A DNA stretch of 44,032 nucleotides, taken from Clostridiales bacterium (GTDB taxonomy: Bacteria; Bacillota; Clostridia; Oscillospirales; JAAYOS01). Shown here one piece after another: positions 1 through 7,996 of the stretch. The notes under the pieces were generated by a model. The model was given only the letters and a program-made list of their open reading frames with translations. It did not search any database and was not told where the DNA came from. A program made the position numbers and the translations under genes. Every line of letters begins with the position of its first letter. Positions within the stretch are counted from its first letter, which is position 1. The stretch spans positions 1 to 44,032 of the forward strand of contig JAAYOS010000136.1 in NCBI GenBank assembly GCA_012520195.1, given 5' to 3'.

Positions 1-1048
1 CTACTAGACCGAGCCTTATCTGCTGGAATCCCTCCAGTAGTTTTGAGCCCTCTGCATCAAGCTGTCCTAGCCCCGCTGCAATCCCTTCAGCGCCCCCGGT
101 AAGTTCGGATGAACCTTGTACTATCTCGTTCAACCCTTCTCCATATGCGTCCATACCTCGGGAGAGACCGGCAGCTGACTCGTTGAGAGTTTTGGCACCG
201 TCACTGATCTGTCCAATACCTGTCGAGAGTTCCGCCAGACCTTCTGCAAGTGCTCTTGTCCCGGCAGCAAGTTCCCCGGAACCCTCTTGCATCTCGGTTA
301 TCCCCGACGTGAGCCCTGTCTCTTCAATTATATCAGATATGTTATATGGCATCATCGAAAAAGTTATGCTATCGAGACTCAGTTCTTCTACATCGCCTTC
401 AATCACAAATTTAGCACTCTGTCCCGGAAGCACCATTCCTGAGTAGGTATATGTGCTACCAATGAGAACACCGGACATATCAGTCTTGATATTCTTAAAG
501 ACTTTATTGCTAATGGGTATCTGAATCTGGCAGACCATGTTTTCCCGTAAGGACCGGTCGGCTTTTTCATTCGCATTCACTTCAATCACAAGTCTGGCAT
601 GTCCCGATTCTCCACCTGTCACAATTACGGCTTGATTATCTAGTTCAATGTAGTAATTGAGGATAAACGGAAGCTCTATTCCACCTGTATGTGTGCCAGG
701 TAATCGAGGTGTGTTTTCAACCTGAAAACTGAAATTATCATAAGTCTTTGTAAACAGGAGCGTCACACCCTGCTCATCAAGCCGGTACTCCACATCGTCG
801 GTTAGGTTCTTTGCAGCAGAGAAATCTCCATAGATTCTGTATTCACCCGGACTAGTAACCCCCATGGTGTATACAGAGTAGAAATTTGTACCCACCTCTT
901 TTATTACACCATAGACCGTCTCGTTCACATTTTCTACAGCGGCATTTTGAGCTTCCGCCTCAGCTCCCGCGACCTGCAAAGGCGAACTGAATACTAATAT
1001 AAGTGCAATCAGAATAATCGCAGCGCGCTTTAGCTTTGTTTTTTTCAT
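1..1048 (-). CDS. Secreted LxxG-repeat protein (C-terminus cut by window edge)
   Basis: The frame is open from an ATG at 1048 to the window edge and gives 349 visible residues. Residues 1-29 form a signal peptide: KKTKLKR, a hydrophobic core, then a likely cleavage after VAGA. The middle is a beta-rich unrecognised region. From about residue 250 the protein becomes a run of glycine- and leucine-spaced repeats (for example LAAGTRALAEGLAELSTG), the X-X-X-Leu-X-X-Gly heptad pattern known from YhgE/Pip-type proteins. An RBS-like GGAGG lies just before the ATG. The MMPL transporter gene ends 52 bases upstream on the same strand, so the two are probably co-transcribed and functionally linked, though the role is unknown. 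A C-terminal membrane anchor may lie beyond the window. Confidence 0.8.
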   Translation of the reverse strand, partial: MKKTKLKRAAIILIALILVFSSPLQVAGAEAEAQNAAVENVNETVYGVIKEVGTNFYSVYTMGVTSPGEYRIYGDFSAAKNLTDDVEYRLDEQGVTLLFTKTYDNFSFQVENTPRLPGTHTGGIELPFILNYYIELDNQAVIVTGGESGHARLVIEVNANEKADRSLRENMVCQIQIPISNKVFKNIKTDMSGVLIGSTYTYSGMVLPGQSAKFVIEGDVEELSLDSITFSMMPYNISDIIEETGLTSGITEMQEGSGELAAGTRALAEGLAELSTGIGQISDGAKTLNESAAGLSRGMDAYGEGLNEIVQGSSELTGGAEGIAAGLGQLDAEGSKLLEGFQQIRLGLV

Positions 1049-1100
1049 TGAGCACTCCTCCAGCAAATAACCAGCCTAATACTACCCGTCAACGTGTTAA

Positions 1101-3203
1101 TCATTCTCTTCCCTTGCGTTTACTTCTGGCCGCCAGTTTTTCCGACGTTAATGTTGTTCTCATAATGGCACCATCAAATAGCACGAGAAGCGCCGGCAGC
1201 AGAGTCAGCACCATGATGCCGCTGATAAATGCACCTCTTCCTATAAGAATGCCTAGCTCACTGATGGCTGCAGTTTGGCTGATAAATCCTAGTGACAGCC
1301 CAGCACTCCCCAGTATGAGGAAAGATGTGAAAATCGAACCTCCTGCACTGACGACAGCCTCTATTGCAGCTTCGCGCTTAGGCAAGGTCTCTCTGAACTC
1401 CATATAGCGGTCAGCAAGTAATATAGCGTAATCTATTGTTGCTCCCAACTGGACGGAACTGATTATTAGATATCCGACAAATGACAGTGTGCTTCCTGCA
1501 AAATAGGGTATAGCCATGTTGAGCCAAATAGCCACCTCAATAACAAAAGTAAGAATAAACGGTAATGAAAGCGAGCGGAAAACAAATAGAATAATCAGCA
1601 TAACAGCAATTATTGAGATGGTGTTTACAGTTTGATAGTCGGTTTCAACAACTTGTTTAATGTCGTAGATTGCTGTTGAGTTTCCTGCCAGGTAGTACTC
1701 CTCATAGTACTCGGAAATCGTATTTTCTAAATCCTCAACTGCACCAAATGTCTCTTCGCTCTCCAGCGGAACATCTAGCATAAGGATTATTCGAGCATAA
1801 TCCTCCGAAACAAAGTTCTCTGTCAGTTCAGTCGGGAGAAACTCTATTGGTATAGCCGGGTCTGCGAGTGCAGAAATACTCTGTACCGACTTAACATAAT
1901 CCTTCTTCCCCAGCACTTCGGAAAGCTCTGCCTCAGACTCGAAATGTCCCAGGGGAACCATAATCACAGCCTGGTTTTGTTCTCCGAATACGCCGCTAAT
2001 CATTAGCTCCTCCTCGTAGATGTCGGAACCTTCACGGTTTATACCGGTCTCCCCGTATATGAAGTTGTTATTCTGCTGAGCTAAAAAGGCCGGTATCATT
2101 AACAGAATGCATAGGCCAATAAACATGAGTTTAGCCTTCTGCGTAAACCGGGCGTATCCCCTCAAGCGGGGCAGTAGTGAGCGGTGACTTGATTTCTCCA
2201 ACAGTGGAGCTGTTAGCTTTATAAGTACAGGAAGGAGTGTCATAACGCTGATCAAACTTATTAGAATTCCTTTAACAAGCACACGTCCCAGGTCAAACCC
2301 TATTCCGTAGTCCATAAACCACAGCGCAAGGAAACCCGCAACCGTAGTTAGGCTGCTTCCGGCAAGAGCTGTAGTGGACTTCATAATGGCTGTCTTTACA
2401 GCGTCTTCTACTATAGCTCCTGACGCCCGCTCCGAAGAGAACCTCTCAAATAGAAAAATCGAATAGTCCATTGAAATGGCCAGCTGCAGAATGGCCTGCG
2501 TCGATTGCGATACATTCGAGATTTCACCGAAGAATATATTGGTCCCCATATTGATTATAACTGCAACACCTATGACTCCGAGATACAAAACGGGAGCCAG
2601 CCAAGAGTCGGTAAGCAGCAGTAATATTATCAGAATGAGTAGCGCTACAATGATGGATATTCGGGTTACTTCCTTATCGGCTGTTTCGGCCAGGGCTTTC
2701 GATGCAAACTGAGATCCGCCCATTGCATACCCATCCTCACCGACCCTGTCAGTGAGGATGTTTCTTATGGTATTGATTGTCTTCGATGTTAATGGTGAGT
2801 ACCCATTTTCAAAATAGGTTATTTGTAATAGAGCATTACCGTCCTTGTAATAGATGTCGGTCAAATCCGAATCTAGAAACTCGATGGGTTGTGTAATGTC
2901 TGCAACATCATCAAGCCACATAACCTGGTACACCCCATCCAGTTCCTCAATTTCCTCTTTTAGCTGAATGACCTGCGGAATGGACAAGTCCCTCAACATG
3001 ACAGTGCCTACCTCCGGATAACCGAAGCTGTCTTCCAGAACCTCTACGGACTTTGCCAGATTGGAGTCCTTCGGAAGATATTTTGTCATGTCGTAGTTCA
3101 CTTTAACACCTAAAGCGAGAAGTACGCATATGACTGCTGCTACAATGAACACCACCAAAATGACTTTGTGGAAACGGACAACTGCTTCGGCGATTCTTAC
3201 CAA
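1101..3203 (-). CDS. MMPL-family RND transporter
   Basis: This 700-residue membrane protein has the duplicated MMPL/RND layout: TM1 near residues 13-33, an extracytoplasmic domain, a bundle of five to six helices, then the same plan again. The conserved Asp-Tyr pairs of MMPL proteins are visible in each half (SMDYSIFLFERF and GATIDYAILLADRY) and are the likely proton-relay residues. Such proteins use the proton gradient to move lipids or other hydrophobic molecules outward; the substrate cannot be read here. The start is a TTG with a good GGGAGG seven to eight bases upstream. It lies 57 bases after ftsH and 52 bases before the secreted LxxG protein, suggesting an ftsH-mmpL-secreted protein transcription unit. 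Confidence 0.88.
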   Translation of the reverse strand: MVRIAEAVVRFHKVILVVFIVAAVICVLLALGVKVNYDMTKYLPKDSNLAKSVEVLEDSFGYPEVGTVMLRDLSIPQVIQLKEEIEELDGVYQVMWLDDVADITQPIEFLDSDLTDIYYKDGNALLQITYFENGYSPLTSKTINTIRNILTDRVGEDGYAMGGSQFASKALAETADKEVTRISIIVALLILIILLLLTDSWLAPVLYLGVIGVAVIINMGTNIFFGEISNVSQSTQAILQLAISMDYSIFLFERFSSERASGAIVEDAVKTAIMKSTTALAGSSLTTVAGFLALWFMDYGIGFDLGRVLVKGILISLISVMTLLPVLIKLTAPLLEKSSHRSLLPRLRGYARFTQKAKLMFIGLCILLMIPAFLAQQNNNFIYGETGINREGSDIYEEELMISGVFGEQNQAVIMVPLGHFESEAELSEVLGKKDYVKSVQSISALADPAIPIEFLPTELTENFVSEDYARIILMLDVPLESEETFGAVEDLENTISEYYEEYYLAGNSTAIYDIKQVVETDYQTVNTISIIAVMLIILFVFRSLSLPFILTFVIEVAIWLNMAIPYFAGSTLSFVGYLIISSVQLGATIDYAILLADRYMEFRETLPKREAAIEAVVSAGGSIFTSFLILGSAGLSLGFISQTAAISELGILIGRGAFISGIMVLTLLPALLVLFDGAIMRTTLTSEKLAARSKRKGRE

Positions 3204-3260
3204 GAAGATTCCTCCCTCTGACAGACAAAACTACTACCGTTTATCTTTATTGGGGACTGG

Positions 3261-5198
3261 TTATGCTTCAACAACAGGATTCTTATCTGCTTCCGAATCG
3301 GTCTCAGGATCGGTCTTATGCTCAGATGTCTCTCCAGGTCCGAGTTCTATCCCTAACCCGGCAGGCGGAAGGTTGTATTTCGATTTCTCATAGTTTTCAA
3401 TAATTGCTGTAAACTCGTCACCCTGAAGCGTCTCATGGTCGAGCAGGGCTGCCGCCAACACGTCCATCAACCTCTCATTTTCCATCAGTATTCTCTTTGC
3501 GTCTTCGTGGCAGCTTTTTATGATCGATAGTACCTCAGCGTCTGCCCTGGCAGCACATTCCTGTGAACACTGCAGTCTTGTGTCATCTCCGAGATAAGGA
3601 TTTGTCACAGTTGAAAGACCCATAAGGTCAAAGTGCTCACTCATACCGTAGCGGGTAACCATGTCTCTTGCGAGCTTTGTTGCCCGCTCTATATCGTTGG
3701 CAGCTCCTGAGGAGACAGTGTGGAATTTTACTTCCTCCGCTGATCTGCCGGCGAGCAGAATTCTAATCTGGTCGAGGGCTTCGTCCTTTAGAAGTAGATA
3801 CCGGTCCTCCTCGGGAGTACTCATCGTAAAGCCAAGAGCTCCCATCGTCCGCGGCACAATTGTTATTTTTTGCACCGGCATCGGATTTGCTACCTTAACA
3901 GACACTAGCGCATGGCCAATCTCGTGGTATGCCACGAGACGCTTTTCCTTATCTGAAAGGGCCGAACTCTTCTTCTCGGCACCCGCTATTGTCAAGTCAA
4001 CGGCAAAAAGCAGGTCTTCCTGCTCTACGATCTGACGGCCGTTGCGAACTGCGTTTATTGCTGCCTCGTTAATAATATTTGCGAGCTCCGCGCCGGCGAG
4101 TCCGGAGGTGGAGCGGGCTATATCCTTCAGGTCTACATCGCTGCTTATCCTTATTCCTTTTGCGTGCACCTTAAGGATTGCCTCACGGCCATTTAGATCC
4201 GGTCTGTCAACAATGATCCTGCGGTCAAAGCGACCGGGCCTGAGTAGGGCCTTATCAAGCACTTCGGGACGGTTCGTTGCGGCGAGGATGATAACTCCCT
4301 TTGAGGAGTCAAACCCGTCCATCTCGGAGAGGAGTTGGTTCAGGGTCTGCTCACGCTCGTCGTTTCCTCCGAACTGCCCGGTGTTTCTCGATTTTCCGAT
4401 GGCGTCTATCTCATCAATGAACACAATACAGGGGGCCTTCTCCATAGCCTGCTTAAACAGATCCCTAACTCTGGATGCACCTACTCCAACAAACATCTCA
4501 ACAAACTCAGAGCCTGTTATTGAGAAAAACGGAACACCCGATTCCCCTGCCACAGCTTTTGCGAGCAGCGTCTTACCCGTTCCAGGAGGTCCTACGAGAA
4601 GCGCCCCCTTTGGAAGCTGGGCACCGATTCCGGTGTATTTGCTTGGATTCCTAAGGAAATCCACAAGCTCCATCAGACTCTCTTTTGCCTCATCCTGTCC
4701 GGCTACATCTGCAAATGTCTTCCCAGTCTTACTCTCAGCGTATATCTTAGCGGTGTTCTTGCCAAATGACATGGCGCCGCCACCACCGCCGATCTTGCTT
4801 GACATTATGCGGACAATAAAGATCCATAGAATGGCCATCCCGGCGAAGGGGATTACCCAGCTCAACAGAACTGAGATTATCGATTCCTCTTTAATGACAG
4901 GACTAAACTCGACTCCTGCCTCGTATAGGCGGTCTGCCAGTACATTATCCTTCATATACGCAATTGAGTAGTATGAGGTATTCCCCTCTTTATCCGGCTT
5001 TGTCGTAAAGATTATGCTGTCCTCATAGACATCTGCCTTATCGATTTCGCCGTTCTCAAGCATCCTCATAAACTGCGAATATGGAACCTCTTGAATATTG
5101 ATGCCGCTTATAAGTGGCTTAAACAACGTATTTATCAGTACAACTACTAGAATTGCGATTGTAAAATAAAGTACGGTATTTTTTCGTTTGAATTGCAT
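3261..5198 (-). CDS. ftsH: ATP-dependent zinc metalloprotease FtsH
   Basis: A membrane-bound AAA protease of 645 residues, a usual length. Order: TM1 (about 8-30), small extracytoplasmic domain, TM2 (about 108-132), glycine-rich linker, AAA domain with Walker A GPPGTGKT (203-210), Walker B CIVFIDEID (257-265) and second region of homology RPGRFDRR (320-327), then the peptidase M41 domain with zinc motif HEIGH (425-429). The family usually has HEAGH; Ile in place of Ala still fits HExxH. It degrades damaged membrane proteins and some regulators as a hexamer. In many Firmicutes tilS and hpt lie directly upstream, but here the upstream side is a 540-base gap. Confidence 0.97.
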   Translation of the reverse strand: MQFKRKNTVLYFTIAILVVVLINTLFKPLISGINIQEVPYSQFMRMLENGEIDKADVYEDSIIFTTKPDKEGNTSYYSIAYMKDNVLADRLYEAGVEFSPVIKEESIISVLLSWVIPFAGMAILWIFIVRIMSSKIGGGGGAMSFGKNTAKIYAESKTGKTFADVAGQDEAKESLMELVDFLRNPSKYTGIGAQLPKGALLVGPPGTGKTLLAKAVAGESGVPFFSITGSEFVEMFVGVGASRVRDLFKQAMEKAPCIVFIDEIDAIGKSRNTGQFGGNDEREQTLNQLLSEMDGFDSSKGVIILAATNRPEVLDKALLRPGRFDRRIIVDRPDLNGREAILKVHAKGIRISSDVDLKDIARSTSGLAGAELANIINEAAINAVRNGRQIVEQEDLLFAVDLTIAGAEKKSSALSDKEKRLVAYHEIGHALVSVKVANPMPVQKITIVPRTMGALGFTMSTPEEDRYLLLKDEALDQIRILLAGRSAEEVKFHTVSSGAANDIERATKLARDMVTRYGMSEHFDLMGLSTVTNPYLGDDTRLQCSQECAARADAEVLSIIKSCHEDAKRILMENERLMDVLAAALLDHETLQGDEFTAIIENYEKSKYNLPPAGLGIELGPGETSEHKTDPETDSEADKNPVVEA

Positions 5199-5234
5199 TG
5201 AACTACTCCCATTTCACCATTTTCAACGTATTTA

Positions 5235-5262
5235 TCTATATAACAATCTTAGCACGGGCCAA
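5235..5262 (-). promoter_or_regulatory. Weak candidate ftsH promoter
   Basis: Read on the minus strand, TTGGCC (5262-5257) and TATAGA (5240-5235) are separated by 16 bases, each matching the sigma-A consensus at four of six positions. A transcript would start about 30 bases before the ftsH ATG, which has GGGAG upstream. Since a strong terminator closes the yabR operon at 5637-5681, ftsH needs its own promoter somewhere in this gap. Confidence 0.35.
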
Positions 5263-5471
5263 TGTATTTTTCTATATTTCAAAAAAGTTTTACAGTTTGT
5301 TCATTGAAAATCAATAGTTTATTAAAATTATTAAAAAGGTTTGAATCACACCCGAAATATTAGGTATTTTTAGTTTGCTTCAGTTTACTTCAAAAATTGG
5401 GTGAATGCGGATTTATCATAAAAATTTATTGACTTTCGACAAACCTTTCCATAATGCTGCCTTTTTCGCTA

Positions 5472-5500
5472 TTTACAATTACTTCACCTTATGCTATTAT
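5472..5500 (+). promoter_or_regulatory. Sigma-A-type promoter for candidate small RNA
   Basis: TTTACA (5472-5477), 17 bases, TATTAT (5495-5500) on the plus strand, in a gap where all flanking genes are on minus. Nothing codes on plus downstream; the next plus-strand signal is the terminator hairpin near 5588-5614. Confidence 0.5.
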
Positions 5501-5506
5501 CTGCTT

Positions 5507-5614
5507 ACAGCTTATCCAATATCTTTTTCTTATCCCACAACCCATTTTTATGTGCTTCATGGTGCCATTACGGCTTTCCATTGAGGACAGGCGCCCTACG
5601 GGCGTCTCTTTTTT
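5507..5614 (+). ncRNA. Candidate orphan small RNA, about 107 nt
   Basis: A plus-strand promoter at 5472-5500 and an intrinsic terminator frame this non-coding stretch. The terminator stem AGGCGCCC/GGGCGTCT closes on loop TAC and is followed by six T. Within the predicted transcript a second hairpin is readable around 5556-5584: CTTC and ATGG pair with CCAT and GAGG, with inner GCC/GGC around ATTAC. I match it to no known family (not SRP RNA, 6S or tmRNA). It would be transcribed convergently toward the yab cluster terminator. Existence is an inference from the signals; there is no expression evidence. Confidence 0.4.
5588..5614 (+). terminator. Intrinsic terminator, plus strand
   Basis: About eight base pairs (AGGCGCCC with GGGCGTCT, one G-U) with loop TAC and a following TTTTTT. 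The T-tract lies only on the plus-strand side, so it acts on plus-strand transcription, although both neighbouring genes are on minus. Confidence 0.7.
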
Positions 5615-5636
5615 GCCCGTATCGAAATAACATCCT

Positions 5637-5681
5637 AAAAAAATCGCAAGGAGAACCGAAGGCATAAGCCATCAGCTCTCC
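5637..5681 (-). terminator. Intrinsic terminator of the yab cluster
   Basis: Minus-strand stem GGAGAGCTGATGGC / GCCTTCGGTTCTCC, with loop TTAT, one T-T mismatch and some G-U pairs, followed shortly by seven T (plus-strand A run 5637-5643). It lies about 60 bases after the S1-protein stop codon and ends that operon. Confidence 0.85.
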
Positions 5682-5738
5682 CTTTTACATATAATCTCTC
5701 AAAGATCTCTCAATGCTGACTACGATTACTAAATCCGA

Positions 5739-6131
5739 TTACCTTGCGCGGCGGCGCGTCTTTCTTTCGCTGTAGAGTTTTGAACTAGATATTATACTCT
5801 TAGACTCCTGCATGAACTTTGACAGCCGTTCCTCGAAGTTGTCGGTTTCAGGGGCAGGTTGCCTCACCGGCATCTCTTCAGGTTGCGGTGGCGGTGGTGG
5901 CGCAGTCTTCTTGATTGACAGATTTATCCGGTTGTTCTCGTCAATACCGATAATTTTTACTTTGACAGTTTGACCTTCGTCCAGATGCTGCTTAATATCG
6001 GTTACGTAAGAATGGGCTATCTCTGAAATGTGTACCATTCCGGATTTTCCGCCAGGTAGCGAAACAAATGCACCATATTTGGTTATTCCGGTTACTTTCC
6101 CCTCAACAATGGTCCCTATGGCGAGCTCCAT
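5739..6131 (-). CDS. yabR: S1 RNA-binding domain protein (YabR-like)
   Basis: A protein of 130 residues. Residues 3-75 form one S1 OB-fold domain (GTIVEGKVTGITKYGAFVSL, then GKSGMVHISEIAHSYV and INLSIKK). After it come a proline stretch and a charged tail ending in RKTRRRAR. Single-S1 proteins of this type sit beside divIC in many Firmicutes and are general RNA-binding or stress proteins; the precise role is poorly known. It is the last gene of the yab cluster, 46 bases after divIC, and is followed by a strong terminator. Confidence 0.9.
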   Translation of the reverse strand: MELAIGTIVEGKVTGITKYGAFVSLPGGKSGMVHISEIAHSYVTDIKQHLDEGQTVKVKIIGIDENNRINLSIKKTAPPPPPQPEEMPVRQPAPETDNFEERLSKFMQESKSIISSSKLYSERKTRRRAR

Positions 6132-6177
6132 ATGACTGTAGTGTTCCTCCTTGGTTATTTTGTGTAATACGAGGATG

Positions 6178-6456
6178 TCAGTTGCTAATATCTACAAAAA
6201 TATGTTCTCCCGGAGAAACAAGACCGAGCTCAGAGCGGGCGGCCTGCGCAATAAGGTAGTCGTCTAACTCAATATTGGCGCTCTCCTCCAGCTTAGCGTT
6301 CTCTCGCTTTTGCCGATCTACTTCTTCGCGTAGGTTTTCTGCCTCCTGTTTTGCTGCGTTTATGTCCACCTGGAGATGCAGAAGGTTTACTGCTGTGTAG
6401 ATGGCTAATCCTGTTATTATGATTTTCGGAAGGATTCTCCTCTTCCTTTTTGCCAT
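6178..6456 (-). CDS. divIC: Septum formation initiator, DivIC/FtsB family
   Basis: This 92-residue protein has a short basic cytoplasmic start (AKRKRR), one membrane helix (about 9-26) and an extracytoplasmic coiled coil (about 30-62) rich in E, K and Q, then the family's C-terminal LGLVSPGE segment. It acts in the FtsB/DivIC-FtsL-DivIB subcomplex of the divisome. The start is well supported by GGGAGG eight bases before the ATG. Its first 164 bases overlap the open 3' end of yabQ in another frame, which is unusual (see findings). Confidence 0.93.
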   Translation of the reverse strand: MAKRKRRILPKIIITGLAIYTAVNLLHLQVDINAAKQEAENLREEVDRQKRENAKLEESANIELDDYLIAQAARSELGLVSPGEHIFVDISN

Positions 6457-6952
6457 TTCCTGGTCCTCCCTGTAAATCCTCGCGGTCTTCCTGTAAATAC
6501 TGACTTTTCCTCAGTCTTATAATACACCTTTTTGATGCAATTGTGAAGTGCCTTTTTCGCTTTTCATACACATTCTTTGCAGATATGGCCATTTTGCGCC
6601 CTGTTTTCACTATAGGAGTAAAGATAAATCTCAATACTCTCCTAATTAGGCGGGCAAAAGCAAATCCGAGCTTCAATATTAGCGGGCTAAGGACAAGAAA
6701 ATACATCACTGATCCGAGTATGGCTCCCAGAGCAGAGAAAATCCGGAGCTGGCCATCCTGGACAGTCATTGCAAACCATACTACTATCGCTGCTGCAAAG
6801 ATCCAATACAGAAGATCGAAAAGTGACAGTACAATGTTTGCTCTCGTGTTTCCCCGAATCACCCTTAATATATCATACAAAAAGCCTAACACCACACCTA
6901 GAGCAGCCGAGAAGACAAACTCCAGTGTCTGATTTGATAGTGATAGACCCAT
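6293..6952 (-). CDS. yabQ: Spore cortex protein YabQ
   Basis: The product is 219 residues. The N-terminal part carries several membrane helices (about 8-27, 41-62, 70-100) and the YabQ signature GFLYDILRVIRG. YabQ is a membrane protein needed for spore cortex formation in Bacillus. From about residue 150 the sequence turns into a low-complexity, Gly/Ser/Lys/Arg-rich tail. That tail is the alternative-frame reading of divIC, so either the gene really overlaps divIC by 164 bases or a frameshift has removed an earlier stop. It starts four bases after the yabP stop, consistent with an operon. Confidence 0.85.
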   Translation of the reverse strand: MGLSLSNQTLEFVFSAALGVVLGFLYDILRVIRGNTRANIVLSLFDLLYWIFAAAIVVWFAMTVQDGQLRIFSALGAILGSVMYFLVLSPLILKLGFAFARLIRRVLRFIFTPIVKTGRKMAISAKNVYEKRKRHFTIASKRCIIRLRKSQYLQEDREDLQGGPGNGKKEEENPSENHNNRISHLHSSKPSASPGGHKRSKTGGRKPTRRSRSAKARER

Positions 6953-6955
6953 AGT

Positions 6956-7240
6956 TTATCGGAACAGACGATGCCAGAAACCGCCGCTGCGGTGAACCTC
7001 GTCCTCGTACTGAAGTGCTTCGATCTCTCCTTCGACTGTTAACTCTCCCAGATCAACGCTCAGCTTTTCAATTCTCATATCCTTACCGTGAACGGCAAGC
7101 GTACCCTTGGAAGTATAGATGATAATCGAATTTTCATCGAAGCTCTCAACATCCTCAACACCCGAAATGCTCAGTCTCTCACGTCCCTCTAAAATGACGT
7201 TATGTGCCAACTCGGTATTTCTGATCTGTTCGTATGCCAC
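6956..7240 (-). CDS. yabP: Sporulation protein YabP
   Basis: A 94-residue YabP/YqfC-type protein: HNVILEGRERLSISGVEDVESFDE followed by a beta-rich segment with TSKGTLAVHGKDM and LSVDLGELTVEGEIEAL. The family is sporulation-linked and its genes pair with yabQ almost without exception in spore-forming lineages, as here. There is no signal peptide. The gene has 107 bases to the S4-protein gene upstream and is tightly linked to yabQ. Together yabP and yabQ suggest the organism sporulates or descends from sporeformers. Confidence 0.93.
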   Translation of the reverse strand: MAYEQIRNTELAHNVILEGRERLSISGVEDVESFDENSIIIYTSKGTLAVHGKDMRIEKLSVDLGELTVEGEIEALQYEDEVHRSGGFWHRLFR

Positions 7241-7347
7241 TTAAAGCCCCCCTTCCGGCTATAGCCGGATCACGTGTTCTTGCAAGACATATCGATGCCT
7301 GTACAAGTATATGTGATGAGGGTCCGGATTAGTACCAATTACACTAT

Positions 7348-7590
7348 TTACACTATCTCTTTGTACATGGCCGGGGCTTCCGCTTTAGAGACATGCTCGC
7401 TTATTTTTAGCACCTCGACCTTTACCGTCTTCTGCCCAAACTGTATCTCTATGATATCGCCTGCTTTGACCTCGCGCGAAGCCTTTGCCGGTTGTCCATT
7501 CACCGATACCCGTCCGTTGTTGCAGGCTTCATTTGCCACAGTGCGTCTCTTAATAAGGCGCGACACTTTTAAGTATTTATCTAGTCTCAT
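7348..7590 (-). CDS. rqcP: S4-domain RNA-binding protein RqcP (YabO/Hsp15-like)
   Basis: Eighty residues consisting of one S4 domain: MRLDKYLKVSRLIKRRTVAN, then GRVSVNGQPAKASREVKAGD and a short beta end. In Bacillus the equivalent (YabO, renamed RqcP) binds stalled 50S-peptidyl-tRNA complexes and helps RqcH add alanine tails in ribosome quality control. Its position between hup/mazG and yabP is the standard Firmicutes order. The hup terminator lies between hup and this gene, so a promoter close to 7600 is expected, though none is clearly visible. Confidence 0.92.
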   Translation of the reverse strand: MRLDKYLKVSRLIKRRTVANEACNNGRVSVNGQPAKASREVKAGDIIEIQFGQKTVKVEVLKISEHVSKAEAPAMYKEIV

Positions 7591-7617
7591 TCTACACTCC
7601 TAAATCGTAATACACAA

Positions 7618-7668
7618 TCGAAAACAGGCCAAACACAACTCTATGTGAGAGTTGCGTTTGACCGGTTT
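7618..7668 (-). terminator. Terminator after hup
   Basis: A 15-base-pair stem (plus-strand arms 7627-7641 and 7649-7663, few mismatches) with a 7-base loop. Read on minus it is followed by TGTTTTCG; read on plus it is followed by GGTTTTT, so it may work in both directions. Confidence 0.8.
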
Positions 7669-7685
7669 TTGTTTGCATTCTATAA

Positions 7686-7964
7686 TTATTTGCCATCAAC
7701 AGCGCTTTTAAGCGCTTTGCCGGGCTTGAAAACAGGTAGACGGGTTGCTGGGATCTCGATGGGCTCCTTTGTTCTCGGGTTATGTCCCATGCGGGCTGCA
7801 CGGTCTCTGACCTCAAAGGATCCAAATCCGACGAGCTGAATCCTGTCCCCTTCAGCGAGTGCCTCGGTAATAACGTCGAGAACTGCGTTGAGTGCTTTCT
7901 CTGCATCCTTCTTAGAGAAATCTGCTTTTTCTGCAATTGCCTTTACAAAATCTGTCTTATTCAT
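7686..7964 (-). CDS. hup: DNA-binding protein HU
   Basis: This 92-residue HU/IHF-family protein starts MNKTDFVKAIAEKADFSKKDAEKAL and carries the family signature around residues 46-62 (GFGSFEVRDRAARMGHNP) in the DNA-bending arm. As a dimer it compacts and bends DNA in the nucleoid. It lies 32 bases after the mazG stop, with AGGAGG close before its ATG, and is followed by a strong terminator, so its mRNA is probably mazG-hup or hup alone. Confidence 0.97.
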   Translation of the reverse strand: MNKTDFVKAIAEKADFSKKDAEKALNAVLDVITEALAEGDRIQLVGFGSFEVRDRAARMGHNPRTKEPIEIPATRLPVFKPGKALKSAVDGK

Positions 7965-7996
7965 TTATTTTCCTCCTGCAAAATATTCAAATTAAA

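Noticed and set aside
4042-4971. 309-residue plus-strand frame opposite ftsH
   Set aside because: Exact antisense shadow of the AAA domain of FtsH; no RBS and Ser/Arg-rich low-complexity translation.
5548-5614. Mini-ykkC/guanidine-II riboswitch
   Set aside because: Both hairpins contain UACGG, but neither has the closed ACGR tetraloop, and no guanidine-export gene lies downstream on plus.
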